The notes under the pieces: generated by a model | Told to the model about the DNA's origin: nothing | The model's input: only the letters and a program-made list of their open reading frames with translations | The model's database searches: none | Source of the DNA: CAVXEF01 sp963827315 | Lineage (GTDB): Bacteria > Planctomycetota > Phycisphaerae > Sedimentisphaerales > Anaerobacaceae | Length of the DNA stretch: 64,000 nucleotides | NCBI GenBank assembly: GCA_963827315.1 | Contig: CAWHAL010000002.1 | Location: 434,001-498,000 of the forward strand | Reading direction: 5' to 3' | Program-made: the position numbers and the translations under genes | Part shown: in pieces, positions 46,480-55,720 of the stretch | Layout: each line of letters starts with the position of its first letter | Numbering within the stretch: the first letter of the stretch is position 1

Positions 46480-47199
46480 ATGGCTGAAGAAATGACAAGA
46501 TTCAATGTATCAGCCGAGGAAACCTGGCGGGTATTCAGAATAATGGCTGAGTTCGTCGAAGGTTTTGAGGAGCTTTCGACTATCGGGCCTGCCGTCTCAT
46601 TCTTCGGCTCAGCAAGGGCTAAGCCACATGATAAATATTACAAGCTCGCCGAGCAAACCGCGGCGATTATTGCAAAGGCGGGCTTCGCCGTCATCACCGG
46701 TGGAGGCAGAGGTATTATGGAGGCGGCTAACAAAGGCGCTGCCGGTGTCGGTGGAAAGAGCATCGGCCTGAATATCGAACTGCCGCACGAGCAGCTTCCA
46801 AACAGCTATCAGAATTTCTCATTGCATTTTAGATACTTTTTTTGCCGAAGGGTGATGTTCCTCAAGTACGCTCACGGCTTTATGGTCTTCCCGGGCGGCT
46901 ATGGCACTATGGACGAGTTCACAGAAGCTATTATGCTCATTCAGACCTTAAGACAGGCCTCTTTCCCCGTCGTTTTGATGGGCAGCGATTATTGGGATGG
47001 ACTAATTAAGTGGATGCGACAGAAAATGCTTCAGGAGTATCACCATATTTCGCCGGAGGACCTCGATGTCTTTACTGTCTGCGATGACCCCCAAAAGGCC
47101 GCCGACGTTATCATCGATTTCCACCGCTCCGGCGGAAAGAGCGGCCTGCAGGAACCAACAGGCTTGAAAAAATACAAAAACCCTTTCAAAAATGAGTAG
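46480..47199 (+). CDS. LOG-family (TIGR00730) nucleotide 5'-monophosphate phosphoribohydrolase-like protein
   Basis: The 239-residue Rossmann-fold protein has ITGGGRGIMEAANKGA and the signature PGGYGTMDEFTE. Members cleave the N-glycosidic bond of cytokinin nucleotides or AMP-like substrates. In bacteria the physiological substrate is often unknown. An N-terminal extension of about 30 residues precedes the core. It follows nth closely and is followed by cstA, all in one direction. Confidence 0.9.
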   Translation: MAEEMTRFNVSAEETWRVFRIMAEFVEGFEELSTIGPAVSFFGSARAKPHDKYYKLAEQTAAIIAKAGFAVITGGGRGIMEAANKGAAGVGGKSIGLNIELPHEQLPNSYQNFSLHFRYFFCRRVMFLKYAHGFMVFPGGYGTMDEFTEAIMLIQTLRQASFPVVLMGSDYWDGLIKWMRQKMLQEYHHISPEDLDVFTVCDDPQKAADVIIDFHRSGGKSGLQEPTGLKKYKNPFKNE

Positions 47200-47241
47200 C
47201 TGCAGGAAAAAGGTTTTCGATACTTTCTTTGAGTAAAATAT

Positions 47242-48915
47242 ATGATTCCTTTGATTGTAATAGCCGTTGTATTTTCGTTGTTGCTGGGTTATCGTTTGTA
47301 CGGCCGGATTTTTTCGAGGCAGATGAATCTGGATAATTCCCGCCCGACTCCCGCTGTTCAGTTCAATGATGGTGTCGATTTTGTCCCCGCAAAGATGCCT
47401 CTGTTGCTCGGTCAGCATTTTTCCGCTATTGCGGCGGCTGGTCCGATTGTCGGCCCGATTTTAAGTTGCCTGTGGTTCGGCTGGATGCCGACGATTCTCT
47501 GGCTTGTACTCGGCGCAATATTCATAGGCGGCGTCCATGATTTCTACAGCCTTGTTGCTTCCGTACGTCATAAGGCCGCGTCAATTGGCGAAATCGTAAA
47601 GCAGCACACCTCGCCGACTGTACATCTGCTTTTCCTTGTTTTTGTTTGGCTGGCATTAATCTATGTCGTCATAGCATTCACTGATATAACCGCCAATACA
47701 TTTAAGACGATGGTCGGAGAGACAGCCTATGGCCCTGCCGTGGCCGCTTCCTCCATCCTCTATCTTCTCTTGGCTGTTCTTTTGGGCATCTTCCTTTACC
47801 GCTTTAAACTCAAACTGTCGCTGGCTACAATAATCTTTGTGCCCCTGGTTTTTCTCATTGTCTGGTTCGGCCCCAGATGTCCTCAGACAGTCCTCGCTTT
47901 TCTGGGGGGGCTTTCGGTAAAACAGTGGGACATCGTTCTGCTTGTGTATTGTTTTATCGCCTCCATAATCCCTCTCTGGCTGCTGCTTCAGCCAAGAGGC
48001 TATTTGGGCGGCTGGATGCTCTATATCGTAATCCTGATTGGACTGGCCGGCGCATTAAGTGGAAAATTCCGGATAGAATATCCAGCTTTTAATCTCGATG
48101 GTCTCTCCAGCCTCGCCACCGGCAAATTGCTAATCCCTGCGATGTTTATTACTGTTGCCTGCGGTGCCTGTTCCGGCTTTCACGGTATAGTTTGTTCCGG
48201 CACAACATCGAAACAGCTTGCAAAGGAAACTGATGCCATGCCGATTGGTTTTGGTGCTATGCTGCTGGAAAGTCTTGTTGGTGTTTTGGCGCTCACTACG
48301 GTTATGATTATGCCGAGTACTCCTGACCTTTTGAAAACCGACCCCAATCTTATCTATGCAAACGGCATATCCCGCTATCTTGGTCTTGTCGGCGTAAAAT
48401 TCAGCATCGCATTTCCGTTTGCCCTGCTGGTTTTTTCAACCTTCGTTTATGATACGCTCGACGTCTGCACAAGGCTTGCTCGTTACATCTTTCAGGAGCT
48501 TACCGGCTTAAAATCCAGGGTCGGCGGATACCTCGCTGCCCTGATAAGTCTTTTACCGCCGCTTGTTTTCCTGCTGCTTGCAAAGGAAAAGGCCTATCTC
48601 GTCGCCTGGCCAATTTTCGGCACCAGTAATCAGTTGCTCGCCAGCCTGACCCTTCTGGCCATTTCTATCTGGCTGATAAAAACCGGCAAAAATGCCGTTT
48701 ACGCAGTCGTACCGATGGCTTTTATGCTCGTGGTAACCCTGTGGTCGCTGGGTAATCTGACTAAGCCCTTTATAGTTTCTTTGCCGGCGATGGTTAGAGG
48801 CCAGACCGTCGAGACTGATATCATTATTTCCGGTATCTGCGGCCTGGTTCTTTTACTCCTGAGCCTGATGCTTATTAAAGAAACAATAAAAACACTGCTG
48901 CTCGGCAAAAAATAA
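47242..48915 (+). CDS. cstA: CstA-type carbon starvation protein
   Basis: The 557-residue membrane protein has many helices and the CstA hallmarks: RIFSRQMNLDNSRPTPAVQF, DGVDFVPAK, GQHFSAIAAAGPIVGPI, and CGACSGFHGIVCSGTTSKQL. CstA proteins take up peptides or pyruvate. The length is shorter than E. coli CstA (about 700), as in many other phyla. It converges with the radical SAM gene after 35 bases. Confidence 0.94.
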   Translation: MIPLIVIAVVFSLLLGYRLYGRIFSRQMNLDNSRPTPAVQFNDGVDFVPAKMPLLLGQHFSAIAAAGPIVGPILSCLWFGWMPTILWLVLGAIFIGGVHDFYSLVASVRHKAASIGEIVKQHTSPTVHLLFLVFVWLALIYVVIAFTDITANTFKTMVGETAYGPAVAASSILYLLLAVLLGIFLYRFKLKLSLATIIFVPLVFLIVWFGPRCPQTVLAFLGGLSVKQWDIVLLVYCFIASIIPLWLLLQPRGYLGGWMLYIVILIGLAGALSGKFRIEYPAFNLDGLSSLATGKLLIPAMFITVACGACSGFHGIVCSGTTSKQLAKETDAMPIGFGAMLLESLVGVLALTTVMIMPSTPDLLKTDPNLIYANGISRYLGLVGVKFSIAFPFALLVFSTFVYDTLDVCTRLARYIFQELTGLKSRVGGYLAALISLLPPLVFLLLAKEKAYLVAWPIFGTSNQLLASLTLLAISIWLIKTGKNAVYAVVPMAFMLVVTLWSLGNLTKPFIVSLPAMVRGQTVETDIIISGICGLVLLLLSLMLIKETIKTLLLGKK

Positions 48916-48950
48916 CACCCAAGACGGAAACGATTCAAAAACTTCAATTC

Positions 48951-50747
48951 TCAATTTCCAGTCTGTAGTTCTTCTGTTTCCTTCGGATGATTTAACAGAT
49001 ATTTTTTATCGGCTCCGCCCAAATGTTCCCATGGCAGGATTTCGTCGGTGTCGATTTTTTTTGTTGCGAGTTGGCTCAAATCAAACCCGGATTCTTCAAA
49101 CGCCTTTTCCCAGATTTCATAGTTAAAGCACTCGTCCCACAAGTCAAATTTAGCGCCGTTTTTCCAGGCTGCTTCGATAACATCGGCCAGCCTTCTGTCG
49201 CCTCTACCTATCGCCGATTCTAATATGCTGCGCTCTATATTGTGGAACTTAAACTGCACCGACCTTGCGCCGAGTCTTCTTTTTTCGTTAAGTATCAATT
49301 GCTTTGCATTTTCGAAATACACCTTCGACTTTTGTGCTAACCAGCCGAACGGCGTATGCGGCTTGGGCACCAGCCAGCTTATGGTAACGTTGATTTGCCC
49401 CGTTTTTCCGTTGATTTTTTTTCGCAGGTTAGCCAATTGAAATGAAAGTTCCGCAATGTTTTTTATATCTTCTTCTGTTTCGCCCGCCAATCCGACCATA
49501 AAGTATAATTTTAATCGTTGCCATCCCGCCTCGTATGCCGCCTCCGCAGCCGCAAACAAATCTTCATCTTTCAGGGGTTTATTGATAATCTCTCTTAATC
49601 TTTCGCTGGCCGCCTCAACCGCAATCGTAATGCCTGACTTCCTCACCGAGGTAATCATTTCCGGCAGTAACTTTAACTGTCGGTCGACGCGCAGACTTGG
49701 CACAGAAAGCCCGACGTGCTTGTCTCGAAAATACTCATTCAGTTTGGCTATCAATTCTTCAAGCTCGGGATAATCCGCCGTTGATAAACTAAGCAGACCT
49801 ATTGTATCGAAGCCGGTTGCTTGATAGCAGGCCTTGGCAATCTCCGTTATTTTTTCGACACTGCGCCGCCTGACTGGCCTTCTGCAGAAGCTCGCCTGAC
49901 AAAATAAGCACCGCCTCGGACAGCCCCGCATAATCTCAACACTGACCCGTTCATGGACAGCCTGCGCAAATGGAACTATCGGCTTAAGCGGCACCGACGC
50001 ATTTTCAAAGTCCCTGACCACCGCATTTTTGAATCGAACCGACAGACCCGGTACAAGAGCTTTGAAACTTTTTATCTTTTCGTTGTCGTATTCGAACTCG
50101 TAAAGACTTGGAACGTATGCCCACTCAAATTTTTTGGCTGCTTTTAATAAAATCTCTTTTTTTGATGTCCCGGCCTGCTTCTCGGATTTTATAAGTTCAG
50201 CCAGTTCCGCGACCGCTTCTTCGCCTTCGCCTATTAAAAACAGGTCCACAAATTCTGCGACCGGCTCACAGCAGTTTGCCATCCCTCCGCCGGCTACTAT
50301 CAGCGGGTCGTCCTCATTTCGCCTGCTGCTTCTGACCTCAAGGCCCGCAAGGTCAAGAACGTTGAGCATATTTGTATAGCACAGTTCATTTGTCAGGCTA
50401 AAGCCGATAACATCGAAGCTCGCCAGCGACGCCTTCGATTCAAGGCTAAATAGCGGAATGTTTTTATCCCGCAGGATTTTCTCCGCATCAATCCACGGCG
50501 CAAAGACCCGCTCAGTTGCTACACCGCTAAGGCCGTTTAGAATATCGTATATTATCGCCAGGCCCGTATTGCTCATCCCGATTTCGTATACGTCAGGAAA
50601 ACAAAGTGCGATTGTTAGCTCGCATTTTGTGAGGTCTTTTTTGATTTGGTTTATCTCGCCGCCGATGTATCTGCTCGGCCGGCGAACAAACGGCAAAAAA
50701 GAAAGATTTACTTCCTCATCCAGCAGCTTTATTTCTTTCTTATTCAT
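48951..50747 (-). CDS. TIGR03960-family radical SAM protein with B12-binding-like domain
   Basis: The protein has an N-terminal B12-binding-like region (about 40-190), a radical SAM core (cluster motif CPRRCLFC near 290) and a C-terminal portion with NVTISWLVPKPHTPFGW and FHNIERSILESAIGRGDRR, typical for this family. In many genomes it accompanies a DUF2344 protein involved in tRNA or ribosome-related processes; none is seen here. The ATG at 50747 is chosen over TTG at 50762. TATAAT lies only ten bases upstream, so the message could be leaderless. Confidence 0.9.
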   Translation of the reverse strand: MNKKEIKLLDEEVNLSFLPFVRRPSRYIGGEINQIKKDLTKCELTIALCFPDVYEIGMSNTGLAIIYDILNGLSGVATERVFAPWIDAEKILRDKNIPLFSLESKASLASFDVIGFSLTNELCYTNMLNVLDLAGLEVRSSRRNEDDPLIVAGGGMANCCEPVAEFVDLFLIGEGEEAVAELAELIKSEKQAGTSKKEILLKAAKKFEWAYVPSLYEFEYDNEKIKSFKALVPGLSVRFKNAVVRDFENASVPLKPIVPFAQAVHERVSVEIMRGCPRRCLFCQASFCRRPVRRRSVEKITEIAKACYQATGFDTIGLLSLSTADYPELEELIAKLNEYFRDKHVGLSVPSLRVDRQLKLLPEMITSVRKSGITIAVEAASERLREIINKPLKDEDLFAAAEAAYEAGWQRLKLYFMVGLAGETEEDIKNIAELSFQLANLRKKINGKTGQINVTISWLVPKPHTPFGWLAQKSKVYFENAKQLILNEKRRLGARSVQFKFHNIERSILESAIGRGDRRLADVIEAAWKNGAKFDLWDECFNYEIWEKAFEESGFDLSQLATKKIDTDEILPWEHLGGADKKYLLNHPKETEELQTGN

Positions 50748-50767
50748 CGCAGTATTATACAATTTTA

Positions 50768-50782
50768 TCCGCCTTAGGCGGA
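50768..50782. repeat. TCCGCC hairpin between divergent genes
   Basis: TCCGCC-TTA-GGCGGA is a perfect inverted repeat in the 71-base gap between divergent radical SAM and apbE genes. A near-identical hairpin lies at 41903-41917, so it belongs to a dispersed family. Confidence 0.65.
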
Positions 50783-50818
50783 TAGGCGATTATAATTAAA
50801 GTTTAAGTGAGATTTTAT

Positions 50819-51871
50819 ATGAGCAGAGAAATTCGCAAAATCCTGTTCGCAGTGTTTCTCGGCGTAATTCTGATTGTAGCCGTGTACTTTTTAACCACCA
50901 CAAAGAGACTGACTACACCCATTGAAGTTGACAGCGGCTACAGAGAAGTTATGGGCACTTTTGCGAGAGTTGTCGCCGTCGCACCAGATGCCGAAACTGC
51001 TAAAAAGTGCATCGATGCCGCCTTCGGGCAGTTTCGGCACATTGAAGCCCTGATGAGCTGGCGCAAGGACGATTCCGATATCGCCCGCGTAAACCGCGAT
51101 GCTTATCAAATGCCTGTCAAGGTAAGTAACTCGACATTTGAGGTCTTACAAAAATCTGTCGAGTTCAGCAAACTTTCCGAAGGCGCATTTGATATCACAG
51201 TCGGCCCTCTTATGGACTTTTGGCGCCATGCTCAGGACGCTAATCACGCCCCGACCGATGCCGAACTCCAGCAGGTGCTCTCTAAAGTCGGTTTCGAAAA
51301 ACTTGTACTCGATGCCAATAATATGACAGTGCGGTTTACTGTCGATGGTATGAAACTGGATTTGGGCGGTATAGCGAAAGGTTATGCTGTTGATAAGGCG
51401 GTCGAAGCGATGCAAACATCTGGCGTCCTCGCCGCAATGGTCGATGCCGGCGGTAACATCCGCTGCTTTGGCTCACCCCCGGCCAAAGATAGTTGGCTCA
51501 TCGGCCTGCAGGACCCCAATGTGACGGATGAGCAATTGAAAGCCGACCGGACCATCCTGACGCTAAAGTTCACTGATAATGCGGTTGCTACAAGTGGCGA
51601 TTACCGGAGGTTTGTGGTTGTTGGTGGCCAAAGACACAGCCACATCATTGACCCAGCCACCGGTCAAAGCAGTAAAGGCTTGGCGAGTGTAACTATTATT
51701 TGTCCAGCTGCGACTGACGCAGATGCCTTATCAACGGCTGTAACCGTAATGGGTAAAGAAAAAGGCCTTGCCTTTATTGAGCGGATGCCTGGCGTCGAGG
51801 CTATTCTAATCACCCCCGCACCCGATTTTAAGCGAACCCAGACCCCCGGTGCTGAAAAGTTTGTAAAATAA
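50819..51871 (+). CDS. apbE: FAD:protein FMN transferase (ApbE)
   Basis: An N-terminal membrane anchor (LFAVFLGVILIVAVYFL) precedes an ApbE domain: LDLGGIAKGYAVDKAVEAM, VDAGGNIRCFG and HSHIIDPATG. ApbE attaches FMN covalently to Thr in flavinylation motifs outside the cytoplasm. It faces the rnf operon, whose RnfG and RnfD carry such motifs; the large protein at 26516 is a third likely client. The ATG at 50819 is preferred over GTG at 50807. Confidence 0.95.
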   Translation: MSREIRKILFAVFLGVILIVAVYFLTTTKRLTTPIEVDSGYREVMGTFARVVAVAPDAETAKKCIDAAFGQFRHIEALMSWRKDDSDIARVNRDAYQMPVKVSNSTFEVLQKSVEFSKLSEGAFDITVGPLMDFWRHAQDANHAPTDAELQQVLSKVGFEKLVLDANNMTVRFTVDGMKLDLGGIAKGYAVDKAVEAMQTSGVLAAMVDAGGNIRCFGSPPAKDSWLIGLQDPNVTDEQLKADRTILTLKFTDNAVATSGDYRRFVVVGGQRHSHIIDPATGQSSKGLASVTIICPAATDADALSTAVTVMGKEKGLAFIERMPGVEAILITPAPDFKRTQTPGAEKFVK

Positions 51872-51887
51872 ACCGGGCACCTGAAAG

Positions 51888-52760
51888 CTACTCTGGTTCT
51901 TTAGGGCTGACTTGACGGGGTTTAGGAGCCGTTGGACCGCGATATACAATTACACCGGTCGGGCATTTGTTCAGAGCAGCGGTGGTTTGCTCATTAGGCT
52001 GGTACTTTCCGTAATCCAATCGTGCTAAATTTTCTTCCACTGTAAATAGGTCTGTTTGTTTGGCACAGAGGCCGCAGCCGATGCATCCGACCTTGCACAT
52101 CATCCGCGTGTTTTTGCCGGCCTCTTTGCTTCTGCACGCGACGGTCATCATATTTTCACAGGCGAATGGAACCATATCAATTAGGTTGCGCGGACACGCC
52201 TTCGAGCATGCGCCGCAGCCGGTGCATTTCTCATAGTTGACTGTCGCAAGGCCGTCGATGTTTGTGATGGCGCCGAACTTACACGCACTTACACAATCGC
52301 CGTAACCTAAACATCCGAATTTGCACGCCTGCACATTAACTAACGCATTTGCAGCCGTGCACGTTGGTATCCCCTCGTATTTTGCATAAAAGGTCTTATC
52401 GCTCGTATGCGCCCGGCAGTGTACGATTGGCCTTTTGGAAACGTGCGAGTTGCTTATCTGCAGATTCAGTATCGCCGCAACCTCATGCATGGTTTTGGCG
52501 CCGCCCGGAAAACATCTGCCCAGCAAAGTCGCATCGGCGACCACGGCCTTCGCATATTCCTGACAGCCCGCGCACCCGCAGGAACCGCAATTTATATTGG
52601 GTAGCGCCGCAAGGACCCTTTCAACTCTTTCATCCTGCAGGACCTTGAGTCTTTCACTGGCTATCAGCAGAACTATGGCAAAGCCCAGCCCCAGCACAAG
52701 CATCGTAATCCCTGCCGGCCACGAACCATTCCAAAGCGAAGTTATATCAGCCAAAATCAT
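51888..52760 (-). CDS. rnfB: Rnf complex subunit RnfB
   Basis: The 290-residue protein has an N-terminal membrane helix, the Cys motif NCGSCGCAGCQEYA for a 4Fe-4S cluster, and further ferredoxin cysteines (CKFGCLGYGDC, CTGCGACSKAC, CIGCGLCA). It accepts electrons from ferredoxin for the Rnf complex, which couples ferredoxin:NAD oxidoreduction to ion pumping. Last gene of the rnfCDGEAB order, 46 bases after rnfA. Confidence 0.95.
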   Translation of the reverse strand: MILADITSLWNGSWPAGITMLVLGLGFAIVLLIASERLKVLQDERVERVLAALPNINCGSCGCAGCQEYAKAVVADATLLGRCFPGGAKTMHEVAAILNLQISNSHVSKRPIVHCRAHTSDKTFYAKYEGIPTCTAANALVNVQACKFGCLGYGDCVSACKFGAITNIDGLATVNYEKCTGCGACSKACPRNLIDMVPFACENMMTVACRSKEAGKNTRMMCKVGCIGCGLCAKQTDLFTVEENLARLDYGKYQPNEQTTAALNKCPTGVIVYRGPTAPKPRQVSPKEPE

Positions 52761-52806
52761 TTTACTGTACTTTAGGCACTTTTAATTTTAGGCACTTTAC
52801 ACTTAC

Positions 52807-53397
52807 TCACTTTATCATCCCTGTAAAGCCCATAAACGCCAGCGTCAAAAGTCCTGCGGTAATCAGCGTTATAGGAGCGCCTTTGAAACTCTCGGGAACA
52901 TCAGCCAGAATCAGGTTCTCGCGAATGGCCGCCATAATGCAGATAGCTACTGCAAAGCCGAAACCGGTACCGGTACTTAAAACCGCTACTTCCAAAAGGT
53001 TGTCTGTGCCCCAGATATTTATGAATAGACACAGCCCCAGAATGACGCAGTTGGTGCTTATCAGCGGCAGAAATATGCCGAAACTCTTGTTAAGTGACGG
53101 GAAAAACTTTTTTACATACATTTCAACAAGCTGCACCGCCCCTGCGATGACAACTATATAACAAATGTATCGCGTTATCTCCAGGCCGAGCGGCACAAGA
53201 ACATAAAAATCAATCAGCCAGGTCATAATACCGCTCATCGCCGTAACAAATGTTACCGCCATCCCCATCCCGAAGGCCGTATCGAGTCTGCCCGAAACGC
53301 CTAAGTAAGGGCAAGTCCCGAGGAACTTCGTAAACACAAAGTTATTGACTATAACGACCGACAGAAAACCCATTATCAGAATATACACTCTGTCCAT
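52807..53397 (-). CDS. rnfA: Rnf complex subunit RnfA
   Basis: The 196-residue protein has six membrane helices and the family pattern NNFVFTKFLGTCPYLGVSG and FIIEN-like RENLILADVPESFKG. RnfA and RnfE are homologous, inversely oriented membrane subunits that hold a shared cluster. It follows rnfE after one base. Confidence 0.96.
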   Translation of the reverse strand: MDRVYILIMGFLSVVIVNNFVFTKFLGTCPYLGVSGRLDTAFGMGMAVTFVTAMSGIMTWLIDFYVLVPLGLEITRYICYIVVIAGAVQLVEMYVKKFFPSLNKSFGIFLPLISTNCVILGLCLFINIWGTDNLLEVAVLSTGTGFGFAVAICIMAAIRENLILADVPESFKGAPITLITAGLLTLAFMGFTGMIK

Positions 53398-53398
53398 A

Positions 53399-54019
53399 TC
53401 AGCTTGTCCTCTTTCTGGTCAGCAAACTCGCAAGCCCCAGCAATAGTCCCAGCGTAACAAACGCTCCGACCGGCATCTGCATCGCGGCCCACGGCACAAA
53501 GCCTCGCGGCATAATGGCTACGCCGAAAATGCTCCCCGATGCAAGAATTTCTCGAATGCTCGCTATGATGCACAGGGCTATTGTAAAGCCGGTTCCTGAG
53601 CCGATGCCGTCGAGAATGCTGAACCATACATTATTTTTGCTTGCGCAGGCCTCGGCTCGGAAAATGATAATGCAGTTGACGATAATCAAGGGCACATACG
53701 CGCCGAGTATTTCGCTCATTACAGGCTGAAAGGCCCGCAGATAAAGGTCGCAAATGGTAACAAATGTCGCAATAGAGAGAGTAAACATAATGATTCGCAG
53801 ATGCGGCTTGAGCAGATTCCGCATCAGACTGATGGCAAGATTGCTGCAGACCAGTACGAAGATAACGCTTAACCCCATAGTCAATGCAGGCTTGACTGCG
53901 GTCGTTACGGCAAGGGGCGGGCACATTCCTATCAGCAGACGAAACGTCGGATTCTCGCGCCACAGGCCGGCGGTAAGTGCAGCCAAATAGTTGATTTTTA
54001 CGGGACTCTCACTTGCCAT
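53399..54019 (-). CDS. rnfE: Rnf complex subunit RnfE
   Basis: The 206-residue six-helix protein begins ..GLWRENPTFRLLIGMCPPLAVTT, the signature of RnfE/NqrD, and is paired with RnfA. Its start overlaps the end of rnfG by 11 bases, so translation is coupled. Confidence 0.96.
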   Translation of the reverse strand: MASESPVKINYLAALTAGLWRENPTFRLLIGMCPPLAVTTAVKPALTMGLSVIFVLVCSNLAISLMRNLLKPHLRIIMFTLSIATFVTICDLYLRAFQPVMSEILGAYVPLIIVNCIIIFRAEACASKNNVWFSILDGIGSGTGFTIALCIIASIREILASGSIFGVAIMPRGFVPWAAMQMPVGAFVTLGLLLGLASLLTRKRTS

Positions 54020-54635
54020 TGGCTGTTATCAGTCCTTTCTTTTGCAGTTGTTCTTTTACGCTTGCGACAGATTTATTAAACATATTTACCACAGCGGTGC
54101 TTGTTACGGTCGCTCCGCTGATGGCGACTATTTTCTCGTCGATTTTGCCGGCATCTCCGGTTTTTATAAGCGATAGTCCCCCAGCAGGAGCGCCTTTGAA
54201 TTGGTTGCTGAAGTCGGCGTTTTTGATTTTGTTGCCGAACCCAGGCGTCTCGTTGCTCGACAGAACATTAAATCCAAACAACTTCTCGCACTTGGCATCA
54301 ACTGCAATGACCAGCTCAATTTTGTCTGCAAACCCCGTTCCGACCGCAACAAATGCAAAGCCGGCGCAATTGCCCTGCTTGTCGAGTGCCTTGTAAATAT
54401 CTGTTTTTATCATCCGGCCTTTGTCGCCGGGCACGTTTGCATCCTCTATCGCAGGCTCGAAGGAATTCGCGTCGCTGATTAGACTGGCCATCAGACCGCG
54501 AAGTTTTTCAGTCTTGTTCTGCTCTATCTTGGTCGACCACGCGGCATCCGCCACCGCTATTAAAAGTCCGAACAGAAACGACGTAACAAGCAGCAGCCAG
54601 CTTTGCTGAACAAAATATTTTATCTTATTGAACAT
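54009..54635 (-). CDS. rnfG: Rnf complex subunit RnfG
   Basis: One membrane helix (LLLVTSFLFGLLIAVADAAW) precedes a periplasmic FMN-binding domain with AISGATVTS, where T176 is the expected flavinylation site. The ATG at 54635 has GGAGG nine bases upstream; the longer reading to 54677 lies in rnfD and is rejected. The true start overlaps the end of rnfD by 11 bases. ApbE at 50819 is the likely flavin transferase. Confidence 0.95.
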   Translation of the reverse strand: MFNKIKYFVQQSWLLLVTSFLFGLLIAVADAAWSTKIEQNKTEKLRGLMASLISDANSFEPAIEDANVPGDKGRMIKTDIYKALDKQGNCAGFAFVAVGTGFADKIELVIAVDAKCEKLFGFNVLSSNETPGFGNKIKNADFSNQFKGAPAGGLSLIKTGDAGKIDEKIVAISGATVTSTAVVNMFNKSVASVKEQLQKKGLITANGK

Positions 54636-55638
54636 TCGGCCTGCCTCCTGCCGGGACAGGTTTGCAGATTCTGTCAATCAATGGCCTCACAGCATTCATT
54701 AGGAGAACGGAGTACATCACGCCTTCCGGGTATTCGCCAAACACTCTTATAAGCATCGTTACCACCCCTACTCCGATTCCGAAAATCCATCTGCCTCTTG
54801 TTGTCAGAGGTGCGGTAACCGGGTCGGTGGCAATGAAAAATGCGCCGATTAATAAGCCCCCGCTGCACAAATGGCTCACCGGTGAAATATAGGCGTCGCG
54901 ATTGACAAGATACATAATCCCCGCAAAAGCCGCAGCCGATGCTATAACCGCCAGAGGAATGTGGATATTGATTGTGCGTCTTGTCAATAGATATGCTCCG
55001 CCGACTAATAGTGCCAGCGCACTTGTCTCGCCGAGGCACCCCCCGACTTCGCCTTTGAACATCGCTTCGAGCTGCTCGTCTACAATCTCAGCCCCCTGTC
55101 CGGTCTTTATTGCCTGCTTGCTCCACGCTAATGGCGTCGCCTGTGTTCGTGCATCGATTCTGTTTTCGACGGGTATTATGGGCATTGAACGCTCGATTGT
55201 GGCTGGCACCGTCCACGTCGTCATCAGCATTCCGAAGGATGCGGTCAGAAATGCCCTGCCGACCATCGCAGGGTTGAATATATTGGCCCCCAATCCTCCG
55301 AAGACCATTTTCCCCACTGCGATGGCGAATACACTTCCGATTACCGCTGCCCACGCCGGCAGACCCGGCGGAACCGATAACGCAAGGATTATGCCGGTAA
55401 CCACCGCACTGAAATCGCCCAGCGAGTTCGGCTTCTTTCGGATAGCGTTGCACAGCCATTCTGTTATGACTGCTGAGATAACGCACGTCGCAATGAGAAC
55501 TGCTGCGCGGATGCGGAAGTAGTATCCAGCCGCTATCATAGCGGGAACCAGCCCGATTACGACGTCCGCCATCACTACGCGGGTCGAAAGACGCTTACTG
55601 ATATGTGGCGCAGGTGAAACTGTTATATTTCTGAACAT
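54625..55638 (-). CDS. rnfD: Rnf complex subunit RnfD
   Basis: The 337-residue membrane protein has several helices and the family pieces GGLGANIFNPAMVGRAFL and PEGVMYSVLLMNAVRPLID. The motif DARTQATPLA contains T168, equivalent to the Thr that carries FMN in RnfD/NqrB. The gene follows rnfC after 82 bases of repeat-like sequence (CATTCACTCAT and TCTCGTATATA). Confidence 0.95.
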   Translation of the reverse strand: MFRNITVSPAPHISKRLSTRVVMADVVIGLVPAMIAAGYYFRIRAAVLIATCVISAVITEWLCNAIRKKPNSLGDFSAVVTGIILALSVPPGLPAWAAVIGSVFAIAVGKMVFGGLGANIFNPAMVGRAFLTASFGMLMTTWTVPATIERSMPIIPVENRIDARTQATPLAWSKQAIKTGQGAEIVDEQLEAMFKGEVGGCLGETSALALLVGGAYLLTRRTINIHIPLAVIASAAAFAGIMYLVNRDAYISPVSHLCSGGLLIGAFFIATDPVTAPLTTRGRWIFGIGVGVVTMLIRVFGEYPEGVMYSVLLMNAVRPLIDRICKPVPAGGRPNVQ

Positions 55639-55720
55639 CTTCTCATATCTCGTATATATAGTATGTGCATTAATGAGTGATACTCATTCACGCATCCACC
55701 CATTCACTCATCTACACTGA